Positions 19,030-28,404 are shown, counted from the first letter of the stretch. The stretch: DNA of 64,000 bases from JBKBII01 sp046299415 (GCA_046299415.1 JBKBII010000002.1:186001-250000), one strand, 5' to 3'. Program-made: numbers and translations. Notes: generated from the letters alone by a model not told the origin.

Positions 19030-19524
19030 TCAGCGCTCCACTCGAGCTCGGGGATCTGCATCGCGGTCGACGGCACGATCAGCAGCGGCACGCTGTGTTG
19101 CAACGCCCACGGTTTCGGGCTCGTCGTTCGGAACATCGGCCAGTTCAAACATCGGCGGCGGAGTCTGTGGTCGCAGAGGCTGAACCTGACTGACGCTGGA
19201 CGCCGCGTCCAGCACCGCCGAGCGCGAAGTCAAAACGGCAGACGCACTGGGCAAGCCCGGGTCGAAGCCTATACTCCATTGTGCGCTTGAGATCGAACCG
19301 CCGGAAAGCATCGCCGTGTTCGCCAATGCCCCACCCGAAAGCGCGCCGGCACCGCCCGAAAACACACCGAGGACCGCGACCAACGGCAGAAAGGCGAGTC
19401 CTTCGCGAAGCACGCGACGGCGTTCGCCTTCGACCCACCACATCTCGCGCAGGGACCCTGACAGCGACCGAGACGCAGAACTTGCCACCGGGGACACGTG
19501 CAGCCGAAAGCTCGAACCATTCAT
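19030..19524 (-). CDS. Single-pass membrane protein, frame probably broken near its 3' end
   Basis: The ATG at 19524 has AGAGGTG six bases upstream. The 164-residue product has a basic N-terminus with FRLHVSPV, one membrane helix (GLAFLPLVAVLGVFSGGAGA) and a Ser/Ala-rich external part. After about residue 140 the third codon positions stop being G/C-rich. The neighbouring frame then becomes strongly G/C-ended over 40 codons (LLIVPSTAMQIPELEW and ERNLKELGSG), and after about 18980 the third frame takes over (CAESFAAGYVTLSLEGR, stop at 18908). This suggests a longer gene, 18908-19524, with two frameshifts, from decay or from sequencing error. Function unknown. Confidence 0.45.
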   Translation of the reverse strand: MNGSSFRLHVSPVASSASRSLSGSLREMWWVEGERRRVLREGLAFLPLVAVLGVFSGGAGALSGGALANTAMLSGGSISSAQWSIGFDPGLPSASAVLTSRSAVLDAASSVSQVQPLRPQTPPPMFELADVPNDEPETVGVATQRAAADRAVDRDADPRARVER

Positions 19525-20265
19525 AACGAACACCTCTATTGAACACTCAACATTCGCTCGGTCGGATCCGATCCCCAACCTCACCCCCACCCTAGACCGG
19601 CGCCCGCGTCAATGCGAATTTCCGTGCTGCAAATGCTGAACCGCGGGAGACTCAACAGCCGTCGGGGCTTATCGGTGAAGCGGTCGCCTGTCTGATAGCG
19701 GACGTCGCCTCCCCTTTTGTCGACGACTCGAGCCACCCGACGTCTCAACACCGGCCACAGTCTGAGACGGCCGCGGCGCGGCTCAGAACTTGGGCACAAC
19801 GCTCGAGTTCTGGTCGGCTCTTCTTGGCCGCACCTCCCGGAGGTCGTGCAACTCTAGCGCTACACCACCCAAGCTGGTCGGCTTGGAGCCACTCCCAAAG
19901 GCGAGCGGTCACCGCACAATCGGATATTTAATGATGGACCTCGCCGACGCACAGGGGTTCGCAGCCGCTTACGGCTCGTGAGTCTGACCGGCTCCAGTGG
20001 ACCCGTACGCGCGACGAGTCGGCGTGACGCAACGGATGAGCTTGACCGGATCGAGTCTCGCCCTAGCCTTCGTTGCCTCGGCGTCAAGGAAAAACGACCC
20101 GATTGCTGCGCAACTCGGAGGCCGAGCCTGAATCATTTTTGCGACGCAAGTACACTTGACGCCCTTACATTCTGCCGCCTCGACAGCGTGCCGCTTCGCG
20201 TTCCGCGAGCCTTGCCCCCCCGCGTCGGGCGTTTGAGCTCATTGTCGCCACTGATCGGAGCCTGC
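19525..20265. other. Divergent 740-base gap upstream of purH
   Basis: The purH frame stays open leftward to 19978, but the extra residues match nothing in PurH. The gap should hold the purH promoter; TACACT at about 20150 with a weak -35 is possible. No PurR-like palindrome could be confirmed. Confidence 0.4.
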
Positions 20266-21894
20266 ATGTCATCAAGCCTACGTCCCGCCCCGCAAACCGT
20301 TCGCGATCAGGTCACGATTCGCCGAGCCCTGTTATCGGTCTCGGATAAAACCGGCCTCGTCGAACTCGCTCGGGGCCTGTCGGCCCACGGCGTCGAACTG
20401 CTGTCCACCGGCGGCAGCGCAAAATTGCTGCGCGAGAACGGCATCGCAGTCATTGACGTCGCCGAGCACACTGGCTTCCCGGAAATCATGGATGGTCGCG
20501 TCAAGACGCTTCAGCCGAAGATTCACGGCGCCCTGCTCGGACGACGCGGCGTGGACGATGCCGTCATGCAAGAGCACGATATCGCGCCGATCGATCTGCT
20601 CGTCGTCAACCTCTACCCATTCTCTTCGGCTGTCGCCGCCGCAAGCTGCACCCTAGCCGAAGCGATCGAACACATCGACATTGGCGGCCCCGCAATGCTC
20701 CGAGCTGCCGCAAAAAACTTTGCCGACGTTGCCGTCGCAACCCATCCCGGGCAATACCCGCGCCTCCTCGACGCGCTAGCGACATCGGGCGGACTGCGCC
20801 TGACCGACCGCGCCGCGTTCGCGATCGAAGCCTTCAACCACGTGGCACAATACGATGCAGCCATCAGCAGCTATCTGTCGTCCATCGATCCTGCCTCGAT
20901 TGCGCCGGCCAGCTTCTCCGCACCCGCTCAGCGCAGCGCATTTCCCGCTCAGCTCAACGTCTCACTGGTAAAGGTCGAGACGCTTCGCTACGGCGAAAAT
21001 CCTCATCAGGCGGCGGCGTTCTATCGCGAGCCTGAATCAGCAAAGGGCACGCTGGCGGGCTATGAGCAACTGCAGGGCAAGGCGCTGTCGTTCAACAACC
21101 TCGCCGACGCCGATGCCGCCTGGGCCGCCGTCACGGCATTCGAGGCGCCGGCATGTGTCATCGTCAAGCACGCCAATCCCTGTGGCGTAGCGGTCTCGCA
21201 TAACACTCTGATGGCCTACGAACGCGCCTATCAAACCGATCCGACTTCGGCCTTTGGCGGCATCATTGCATTCAACCGCCCGCTTGACGGCGACACAGCA
21301 CAGGCCATGGTCGCGCGCCAATTCATCGAGGTCGTCATCGCACCCGAAATCACGCCCGCCGCCGCCCGAGCGCTCGCCGCCAAACCGAATGTCCGCGTTC
21401 TTCAACTCGCGCTCGCCGAACCCGCTCCCGCACTCGACTTCAAACGTATCTCAGGCGGCATGCTAGTGCAGGACGCCGATCTCGGTAGCCTCGCAGACTG
21501 CGAACTCAGGACCGTGACCCAACGCGCGCCAACGGCACAAGAGATCATCGATCTGCGTTTCGCGTGGACCGTCGCCAAGTACGTCAAATCCAACGCGATC
21601 GTCTATGCACGCGACCAACAGACCGTGGGCATCGGCGCCGGACAGATGTCGCGCGTCTATTCCGCGAAGATTGCTGGCATCAAGGCCGCCGACGAAGGCA
21701 TCGCGGTGGCCGGGTGCGTCATGGCGTCGGACGCGTTCTTTCCGTTCCGAGATGGCATCGACGCCGCGGCACAGGCCGGCATTTCTGCTGTCATCCATCC
21801 CGGCGGCTCGATGCGCGACGACGAGGTCATCGCTGCAGCGAATGAACACGGCATGGCGATGATTTTCACCGGCATGCGTCATTTCCGGCACTGA
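20266..21894 (+). CDS. purH: Bifunctional AICAR formyltransferase / IMP cyclohydrolase
   Basis: Carries out the last two steps of purine synthesis, AICAR to FAICAR to IMP. The ATG at 20266 has GGAG 6 bases upstream and gives 542 residues, close to the usual 525-530. The N-terminal MGS-like cyclohydrolase domain starts RRALLSVSDKTGLVELARGL with GFPEIMDGRVKTLQPKIHG. The transformylase domain has the catalytic VKHANPCGVA, FGGIIAFNR, NAIVYA and the typical C-terminus GMRHFRH. purD follows in the same direction after 282 bases, the common purHD order. Certain. Confidence 0.97.
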   Translation: MSSSLRPAPQTVRDQVTIRRALLSVSDKTGLVELARGLSAHGVELLSTGGSAKLLRENGIAVIDVAEHTGFPEIMDGRVKTLQPKIHGALLGRRGVDDAVMQEHDIAPIDLLVVNLYPFSSAVAAASCTLAEAIEHIDIGGPAMLRAAAKNFADVAVATHPGQYPRLLDALATSGGLRLTDRAAFAIEAFNHVAQYDAAISSYLSSIDPASIAPASFSAPAQRSAFPAQLNVSLVKVETLRYGENPHQAAAFYREPESAKGTLAGYEQLQGKALSFNNLADADAAWAAVTAFEAPACVIVKHANPCGVAVSHNTLMAYERAYQTDPTSAFGGIIAFNRPLDGDTAQAMVARQFIEVVIAPEITPAAARALAAKPNVRVLQLALAEPAPALDFKRISGGMLVQDADLGSLADCELRTVTQRAPTAQEIIDLRFAWTVAKYVKSNAIVYARDQQTVGIGAGQMSRVYSAKIAGIKAADEGIAVAGCVMASDAFFPFRDGIDAAAQAGISAVIHPGGSMRDDEVIAAANEHGMAMIFTGMRHFRH

Positions 21895-22176
21895 TCGACA
21901 CAGGGCAAACGGCGCCGATCCACCCGCCTCGACGCAGCGTCTACTCACGGCGCCCAACGTGGCACGACTCGAAAACCACGACGTCGCTTCTGCGCCGTGG
22001 AAGCCCACAAGGAGCCTACCAGTCTTCACTGAAGGCCGATGGGCTCCACGTCAGATTCTGGATGACACCGAGCCATATTCACACACCGATGCGGCACCCC
22101 ACCGCATTCGCATCACGATGATCGATGCGGCAAACACCGGCATCGCCGTCCATATCGATACAACTGGAGCTCCGCG

Positions 22177-23469
22177 ATGAAACTTCTTGTGATCGGCAAC
22201 GGCGGCCGCGAACATGCCATGGCCTGGAAACTCGCTCAGTCCTCACGCGTCGACCGCGTGTTCGTCGCGCCCGGTAACGCCGGCACCGCCGGCGAACCCA
22301 AATGCACCAACGTTGCCATCGCCGCAACCGACGTTGACGCGCTCCTTGAGTTCGCGCGCAGCGAAAACATCGCACTGACCGTCGTCGGCCCCGAAGCCCC
22401 CTTGGTCGCCGGCGTCGTCGACCGTTTTCGCGCCGCGGGTCTGAAGATTTTCGGCCCCACGGCCGCCTGTGCCGAACTTGAGGGCTCGAAGGCTTTTGCC
22501 AAAGCCTTCATGAACGAGCATGGGATTCCGACGGCATTTCATCAGACGTTTACCGACATTGAGCCCGCTCTTGCCTTCGTGCGAAGACATGGTGCGCCCA
22601 TCGTCGTCAAGGCCGATGGTCTGGCCGCAGGCAAAGGCGTGATCGTCGCCGAAACCCTACATGAAGCCGAAGCCGCGGTGCGCGACATGCTCGAGGGCAA
22701 CGCCTTCGGCGACGCGGGGCATCGCGTCGTGATCGAGGAATTTCTCGCCGGAGAAGAAGCCAGCTTCATTTGTATGCTGGATGGCAAACACGTCTTGGTG
22801 CTCGCGTCGTCGCAGGATCACAAGCGCCGTGATGCCGCCGACACCGGGCCGAACACTGGCGGCATGGGCGCCTATTCGCCGGCACCGATCCTCGACGAGG
22901 CCCTGCAGGGCAAGCTTCTTGAGAGCGTCATCGAACCGGTAGCCGCGGGGATGCGCGCGCGCGGAACGCCCTATACCGGGTTTCTCTATGCCGGCATCAT
23001 GGTCACGGCCGACGGCACGCCGAAAGTGCTCGAGTTCAATTGCCGCTTTGGGGATCCAGAGACCCAACCGATCTTGGCTCGCCTCGAGTCCGACTTCGTC
23101 GATCTCCTCGAAGCAGGGGTTTCTGGTCATCTTGATCTAGTCGATGCGAATTGGAGTAGCAAAGTCGCGCTCGGCGTCGTCATCGCCGCCGAGGGCTATC
23201 CAGAAAATCCCAAAAAAGGTGCAGCCATCGGGGGCCTCGACTGCGCCGCGTCGCGCCCGGGCCAGGTTTTTCACGCCGGAACCCGATCTCGCGACGACCA
23301 CGTGATCGTCGATGGTGGGCGCGTGCTGTGCTGCGTCGGCCACGGCGATTCAGTCGCCGAAGCCCAGACCGCTGCGCATGCGCTCGTCGACTGCATCCAT
23401 TTCGAGGGCTCGTTCCATCGCCGCGACATCGGCCATCGCGCTATTGCTCGTGAGCATGGCGGCGCCTGA
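22177..23469 (+). CDS. purD: Phosphoribosylamine-glycine ligase
   Basis: ATP-grasp ligase that makes GAR from phosphoribosylamine and glycine, the second step of purine synthesis. The 430 residues begin with the signature KLLVIGNGGREHAMAWKL. Then come VGPEAPLVAGVVDRF, the ATP-grasp GAPIVVKADGLAAGKGV, EEFLAGEEASF and LEFNCRFGDPETQ (metal ligands). It follows purH and converges with a minus-strand lipoprotein gene 97 bases away. Certain. Confidence 0.97.
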   Translation: MKLLVIGNGGREHAMAWKLAQSSRVDRVFVAPGNAGTAGEPKCTNVAIAATDVDALLEFARSENIALTVVGPEAPLVAGVVDRFRAAGLKIFGPTAACAELEGSKAFAKAFMNEHGIPTAFHQTFTDIEPALAFVRRHGAPIVVKADGLAAGKGVIVAETLHEAEAAVRDMLEGNAFGDAGHRVVIEEFLAGEEASFICMLDGKHVLVLASSQDHKRRDAADTGPNTGGMGAYSPAPILDEALQGKLLESVIEPVAAGMRARGTPYTGFLYAGIMVTADGTPKVLEFNCRFGDPETQPILARLESDFVDLLEAGVSGHLDLVDANWSSKVALGVVIAAEGYPENPKKGAAIGGLDCAASRPGQVFHAGTRSRDDHVIVDGGRVLCCVGHGDSVAEAQTAAHALVDCIHFEGSFHRRDIGHRAIAREHGGA

Positions 23470-23566
23470 AACGACGTCGTCGGGCATGACCATTCGAAAC
23501 CGTTTGCGTACGGCGCGTCGCAGCGTGTCGAGGGCGAAAGCCCCTTGATCGCTGCAATCAAAGGAC

Positions 23567-23968
23567 TCAACGACAGTTGAAAGTGCAGACCTGTTGCGAC
23601 TCGACCTTGCCGCCGCAGGTCTGATAGCAGACGCGATAATCGGCGTCGCATCGTTCGGACTGAACACTCGAGCTGCAGCTCGCCGTTCGCGGACGACAGC
23701 GCGACCGGGCCTCATCGGTTCCGGCCGAGGCCAGACACTGCGCGTAAGTGCGATCAGCTTCACTGCGACATTCGGCGGCCCGCAAAGCGGCTCGTTGTTC
23801 GGCGCTGATCCGACACAGCTCGCGAGTGTTCATACACTGCGCGACACAGAATCGCGCCTGTTCACCCGCCGGCGGGGTATAGCGATACTCTGTGGAGTAG
23901 ATCGGCCCACAACCCGCAAGCATCAGGGCAACAACCGTGAGCATCGCGATCGCTGCCCATCGAGTCAT
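23567..23968 (-). CDS. Cys-rich lipoprotein, unknown function
   Basis: The ATG at 23968 gives 133 residues: a lipoprotein signal (AMLTVVALMLAGC, lipid on Cys20) and a mature part with 12 further cysteines, many in CxxxC spacing (FCVAQC, CYQTC, CTFNC). This is compatible with several disulfides in the periplasm or at the outer membrane. The frame is open to 24391, but the upstream part has no lipoprotein character. Its start codon overlaps the stop of a 43-residue Cys-rich ORF by ATGA, which argues for an operon. No family recognised. Confidence 0.7.
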   Translation of the reverse strand: MTRWAAIAMLTVVALMLAGCGPIYSTEYRYTPPAGEQARFCVAQCMNTRELCRISAEQRAALRAAECRSEADRTYAQCLASAGTDEARSRCRPRTASCSSSVQSERCDADYRVCYQTCGGKVESQQVCTFNCR

Positions 23969-24096
23969 CGGTTCGGCGCTCGGGCCGCGCTGCACCCGAC
24001 GGCGTCGCGTCTTGAATTCGCACCTCCCAAGCGCTGATCCAAACACTCGCAGTGGCGATACAAACGCTCGTCGCAGTGCTCGCATGCCGACGACAT
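23965..24096 (-). CDS. Tiny Cys-rich protein (43 residues), probable metal-binding
   Basis: Starts at ATG 24096 and ends in the TGA that overlaps the next ATG (ATGA at 23965-23968). The product has CEHC at residues 5-8, CEC at 16-18 and one more Cys at 35, with acidic and His residues between (CEHCDERLYRHCECLDQRL), a pattern fitting one zinc or iron site. It has no signal peptide. The ribosome site is weak. The overlap with the lipoprotein gene and the ordered Cys motif support it as real. Unknown family. Confidence 0.5.
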   Translation of the reverse strand: MSSACEHCDERLYRHCECLDQRLGGANSRRDAVGCSAARAPNR

Positions 24097-24293
24097 GATC
24101 TCGCCGCTTTATCGAGCCTCGGTCCTCATGGCGAGAATTCAGCTTGGTCATCGCTGCGAAGACTCCGTCGGTTTGAATCCAAGTATCACCCAGCCCAAAG
24201 ACATTGATCAAATGACACTCAAACGCCAACCAAGGCGCATGAACGAAGCCCCATCGTCGTGACAGCTCACGCCAATCCGCGTCGACGGATCCG

Positions 24294-25331
24294 TCAACGG
24301 GCCTCAGACGACGGTTCCACTCGACACACCGCATGACGCAACGCCAAGCCCTGCTCAAAATCATCGAAGCTCTCGCAGGTCGCCCGCGCAATCTCGCCGA
24401 GTGCCGTGGTCGTCAAAAACGCCTGATGACCGGTTAGCAAGACATTCGGAAACATCAGAAGGCGCGACAACAAAGGATCGCTCGGCAGCGCATTAGAGTG
24501 ATCCTCGAAAAACCAATCGGCCTCGTGTTCATATACATCGAGCGCCAAGCCCCCGAGGCGACCGCGCTCGAGTGCCGCGATCGCAGCCTCCGTATCGATC
24601 AAAGCGCCACGCGACGTATTCACCACCACCGCACCGGGCCTCATCCGCATGAATGCCGTCTCGTCGAGCAGCCCTCGAGTTTCGGTCGTCAACGGCGCAT
24701 GCAACGACACCACATCGGACGAACCCAGGAGCTCATCGCGATCGACATAGCGCACACCGACCGCCGTCAACTCGGCGTTTTCGTAACGATCGACGGCGAC
24801 GACATCGCAACCAAAACCCGCCCGCATGACGCGTGCCACGATACTCCCGATTCGCCCGGTTCCGACGATCCCGATACGACAAGACGTCAGCGGACGACCC
24901 ACCAATCCGTCGAGCGCGAAGTTCAAATCGCGCGAGCGTCGATGCGCGATATGCACTCGCCGCTCGAGCGCCAACAACAAAGCCACGGTGTGCTCGGCAA
25001 CCGACTGTGGCGAATAACCCGCGACCCGAACCGCGCTCAGTCCCAAGTGCTCGCAAGCCGCAAGATCGACGTTGTCGCAGCCCGCCGCGCGAATCGCGAT
25101 CAGCTCAACGCCGATTTCAGCCAAGCGCTCGAGCACCGGCGCCGAGGCATCATCGTTGACGAACAAACAAACCGCGCGACAGCCCTCTGCCTGCACCGCA
25201 GATACCAGCGACAAGCGCTCACGAATTGTGATCAACTCATGTGCGTTTTCGCCCTCGGCGACCCGGCGAGCGATTTCTTCGGCAAAGACTTGTCGATCGT
25301 AGGCTCGGCTACTGAACATCGCGATGCGCAT
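24294..25331 (-). CDS. ldhA: D-lactate dehydrogenase (2-hydroxyacid dehydrogenase)
   Basis: NAD-dependent fermentative D-lactate dehydrogenase, pyruvate to D-lactate in the cytoplasm. The 345 residues show AGCDNVDL, SVAEHTVALLLAL, the Rossmann loop GIVGTGRIGS, and the catalytic Arg in VVNTSRGALID, Glu in LDVYEHE and His in TGHQAF. The segment DWFFEDHS is typical of LdhA rather than PGDH or glyoxylate reductases. It lies upstream of the Cys-rich pair on the same strand, but with nearly 200 bases between. Fermentative lactate formation from stored sugar fits the sucrose metabolism in this window (inference). Confidence 0.93.
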   Translation of the reverse strand: MRIAMFSSRAYDRQVFAEEIARRVAEGENAHELITIRERLSLVSAVQAEGCRAVCLFVNDDASAPVLERLAEIGVELIAIRAAGCDNVDLAACEHLGLSAVRVAGYSPQSVAEHTVALLLALERRVHIAHRRSRDLNFALDGLVGRPLTSCRIGIVGTGRIGSIVARVMRAGFGCDVVAVDRYENAELTAVGVRYVDRDELLGSSDVVSLHAPLTTETRGLLDETAFMRMRPGAVVVNTSRGALIDTEAAIAALERGRLGGLALDVYEHEADWFFEDHSNALPSDPLLSRLLMFPNVLLTGHQAFLTTTALGEIARATCESFDDFEQGLALRHAVCRVEPSSEAR

Positions 25332-25628
25332 GGCTCTGTTCCGTCCTGATCCGTTTCCTCGCGCGCGAGCCCCAACAAATAGATTTCAAGTCACAGGGTC
25401 GGATCACGACGAGGCAGTTTATCGGTCGTCGCCCGGGGGCAACGCTGAATCAATCGCTGCGCGGGCGCCTCGCTGTGTGATGCAGTGCTCGCGCCATCAC
25501 CGAACAGACTCATTGTGGCGCGGTGTCTGCGCCACAGGCGTCCCAGCCTCTCATGCTGCCCCGCACTCGCAACACTCTCCAATATGTCTTCTGAAGGACA
25601 GGGCGCGTGGATGCCAGCCAACGGCAGC

Positions 25629-26018
25629 TCAGCGTTCGCTCGGGTCGGATTCGTTTTGACGATCACGCTCGATCCGAATGCCAACTTCTCGTGCCCCGGC
25701 AATCGCGCCCGGCTTCGCCACGGTCAGCCGAAGCCTGTAACAGCCGAACTCATTCAAGATGGCCGATGAAATATCCTCTGCTAGTGTTTCCAGTAGATGA
25801 TGCGGGTGGTGACCGGCTATTTCGGCCACGCGGCGTGCGACGATCTCATAATCGATCGTACGACCGATTGAATCGGTCGCCGCGGCATCACGCGTATCCG
25901 TTTCGAGCTCCAGATCGATGCGCAGTGGACGCGGCACGCGTCGCTCCCACTCGTAAACGCCAATCACAGCGTCCACCATCAGATCGTTTACAAACACGAC
26001 ATCGCGAGAAGGATTCAT
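25629..26018 (-). CDS. folB: Dihydroneopterin aldolase
   Basis: Cleaves dihydroneopterin to hydroxymethyl-dihydropterin plus glycolaldehyde in folate synthesis. From ATG 26018 the 129 residues contain VNDLMVDAVIGVYEWERRV, DIELE-like LRIDLELET, a catalytic Tyr in TIDYEIVARRVAE, LLETLAEDI and a C-terminal Lys region (LTVAKPGAI), at normal family length (about 120). A longer start at 26084 adds unconserved residues. It is divergent from the amidoligase gene, 101 bases away. No other folate gene is near. Confidence 0.9.
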   Translation of the reverse strand: MNPSRDVVFVNDLMVDAVIGVYEWERRVPRPLRIDLELETDTRDAAATDSIGRTIDYEIVARRVAEIAGHHPHHLLETLAEDISSAILNEFGCYRLRLTVAKPGAIAGAREVGIRIERDRQNESDPSER

Positions 26019-26119
26019 GGGCTCTAAGCCTGCGCAACACCGCCGTCGGTTGCAAGCGATTCGTGGTTGATCGACGCTGAGCATTCAAAACCATTGCCTT
26101 TTCGCCGCAGGAGTCTTGC

Positions 26120-27193
26120 ATGACAGCGACGCCATCGGATCCATCCTTGCCCGCCGATTCCGCACATCACGGTGACACCCGCATGGCCCAAGAAACCGAT
26201 TGGCCAAACCTGCCGCTGAGCCATACGGCCGATGGCAAACCGCGACGGATCGGTGTCGAAATCGAGATGGCTGGCGTCGATCTCGACGCCATCTGTGCGA
26301 CAACCGCAGCTGAATTCGGCGGCGACTGCAGCAGCGACGGCGCCTATCTGAGACGGCTCGAAACGCGATCCGGAGACTTCGTCGTCGAGCTCGACGCCTC
26401 GATCCTCAAGGATCGCGTGTGGCGTACTCGACTCGCAGACCTCGGTATCGAGATTCCCGACGATGACGCAAACCGGATTGATCAATGGATTGCCGACGTT
26501 GCGGGGCAAGTCGTCCCACAAGAACTCGTGGCTCCACCCATACCGCTGGCCGAGCTACCTCGACTCGATCGAGTCCGGGCACGCCTGCGCGACATCGGGG
26601 CACGGGGCACTTCGACGTCGCTGGCCTACGCCTTCGGCCTACAGCTCAACGTGGAGATCGCAACCGCCGATCCACGTTGGATCCACGACATCCTGCGGGC
26701 CTTTCTCATTCTTTACGACAGCTTGCGCGAGGACGATGGCATCGACCTCACGCGACGGCTCTCGCCCTACGTCAAACCCTTCCCGAGCCGTTACCTTCGA
26801 CGCCTGTTCGAGCAGGGACCGCCGGACTCGCTGGCCGCCCTAATCGACGACTACCTGGTTGACAATCCCACACGCAATCGCCCCCTCGATCTCCTACCGC
26901 TGTTCGCAGAACTCGACCCAGAACGTATCGACGCCGCCCCTGTCGAGCACCATCTGATCAAAGCCAGGCCCGCGTTTCATTACCGCCTACCCAACTCTCA
27001 TATCGACCGCGCCAACTGGAGCTTGCGCGACCCGCTCGCAGGCTGGGTCCGCATCGAACGCCTCGCCGCGGCTCCCGAGCGCCTCGATCGCTTGGCCGAA
27101 GCCTGGCTCGAACGCCCCACGCAACAAATCGGGCGCGCCTTCGATCGTTTCTCTGAACGCCTACGCGAAGAACTCGAAACCCTCAAATCATGA
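26120..27193 (+). CDS. Amidoligase-family protein (Amidoligase_2)
   Basis: The 357-residue protein has the hallmark GVEIEMAGVDL near residue 40, the first metal-binding strand of glutamine-synthetase/GCS-like amidoligases, followed by DGAYLRRLETRSGDFVVELD, then GTSTSLAYAFGLQLNVEI and FHYRLPN. Such enzymes are predicted to join an amine to a carboxyl group using ATP. The next gene, overlapping by ATGA, is a class I glutamine-amidotransferase-like protein. This amidoligase/GAT pairing is known from comparative genomics, but the product is unknown. The N-terminal 20 residues are polar; an ATG at 26183 is an alternative start. Cytoplasmic. Confidence 0.85.
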   Translation: MTATPSDPSLPADSAHHGDTRMAQETDWPNLPLSHTADGKPRRIGVEIEMAGVDLDAICATTAAEFGGDCSSDGAYLRRLETRSGDFVVELDASILKDRVWRTRLADLGIEIPDDDANRIDQWIADVAGQVVPQELVAPPIPLAELPRLDRVRARLRDIGARGTSTSLAYAFGLQLNVEIATADPRWIHDILRAFLILYDSLREDDGIDLTRRLSPYVKPFPSRYLRRLFEQGPPDSLAALIDDYLVDNPTRNRPLDLLPLFAELDPERIDAAPVEHHLIKARPAFHYRLPNSHIDRANWSLRDPLAGWVRIERLAAAPERLDRLAEAWLERPTQQIGRAFDRFSERLREELETLKS

Positions 27194-28404
27194 CGCGACC
27201 ACGCATCATCGTCACCGGGCCCGACCGCGGAGGTGCCGCCATGTGGTGGTTCACGGCCTGGGGCGTGTGGCGAGCCGGAGGGCGTCCCATCCGAGTTCGC
27301 CCGCGTCAACCGCGTCACAACATGGCGTTCGATGGACTGATCGTCGGTGGCGGCGCCGATGTCGACCCGGCGCTTTACGCCGAGGTCACCGCCGCCGCGA
27401 GCAGCGGTGGAAATGCGGGCGACGATCATCAAGCCAAAAGCAGCGCGCTCGAAAGTCAAAACATCCCAAGCTCGGACGCAGACAACAATGGCGCCACGAT
27501 TCACACACTCGACTGCGTCGCCCGCGCCGAAGCTGACGACGACGGTGAGCACGGCGCCGATCATTCAGACCGCACCGCACAGCGCGGGCGAACCGCGACA
27601 GCACACAAAGACCGCAAGCACGCATCAGAAGCCCAGCCGAACGGCGAACAGCCTCCAACCCACAGCAAGCGACACGCCGACCGACGCCTGCTTCGTCGTT
27701 TGGCGGCATTCGGACGCCGGCTTCTGGCCTGGATCGTCTACCCGCTGATCTTCGGCCTGCGCCTGCTGGCACGCATCGGTGCACCCACGCGATGGTGGCA
27801 AAATTTGATTCGTCGTTTACCGGCGTCGCGCCTCGCCACGGCGTTACGGTCTCGCGGCCCTTCGCTCGGCACATCGGGGCTCGACCCGGCACGCGACACT
27901 CTCGAACGTGCGTTACTGGACCGCGCGCGCAACGAGCAGCGCCCGGTCCTCGGCATTTGTCGCGGTATGCAGTTGATCAACGTCCATCGCGGCGGCAGCC
28001 TGCACCGCGAGCTTTCAACGTTCTACGTCGAACAACCGAATGCCAGGTCCGTCTTACCGGTCAAAACAATCGTCATCGCACCAGGATCACGCCTCGCCAA
28101 CACCGTCGAGCGATCGACGCTCGCGGTCAACGCGTTGCATGCGCAAGCGGTGGATCGTATCGCCGACGGTCTGCGAGTCGTCGGTCGGGAACGCGTCACC
28201 AACGTCATCCAGGCGATCGAAACCCCTGACGGGCCGCTCGTGATCGGTGTGCAATGGCACCCCGAGTTTCTGCCCCACCTCAAGCGCCACCGCGCCCTCT
28301 TCGAGGCCCTAGTCGCTCACGCAAAAGAATCGTCACAACGATCGTCCGCAGCCGTGACGTCGAGAAATCTCGATCGCCGACGATCACAAGACTCCGCTCG
28401 ATAA
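27190..28404 (+). CDS. Class I glutamine amidotransferase-like hydrolase (peptidase C26)
   Basis: Resembles gamma-glutamyl-GABA hydrolase PuuD: RIIVTGPDRGGAAMWWFTAW, then GLIVGGGADVDPALY, the nucleophile Cys257 in GICRGMQLINV, VNALHAQAVDRI and the catalytic His357 in VQWHPEFLP. The 404 residues exceed the usual 250 because about 150 Ala/Asp/Arg-rich residues (nt about 27390-27870) are inserted after the first strand block. The insert's second half is basic and carries a possible membrane-associating helix (FGRRLLAWIVYPLIFGLRLL). It overlaps the amidoligase gene by 4 bases. Together the two may make and hydrolyse, or supply ammonia for, a gamma-glutamyl-type amide (inference). Confidence 0.82.
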   Translation: MTRPRIIVTGPDRGGAAMWWFTAWGVWRAGGRPIRVRPRQPRHNMAFDGLIVGGGADVDPALYAEVTAAASSGGNAGDDHQAKSSALESQNIPSSDADNNGATIHTLDCVARAEADDDGEHGADHSDRTAQRGRTATAHKDRKHASEAQPNGEQPPTHSKRHADRRLLRRLAAFGRRLLAWIVYPLIFGLRLLARIGAPTRWWQNLIRRLPASRLATALRSRGPSLGTSGLDPARDTLERALLDRARNEQRPVLGICRGMQLINVHRGGSLHRELSTFYVEQPNARSVLPVKTIVIAPGSRLANTVERSTLAVNALHAQAVDRIADGLRVVGRERVTNVIQAIETPDGPLVIGVQWHPEFLPHLKRHRALFEALVAHAKESSQRSSAAVTSRNLDRRRSQDSAR

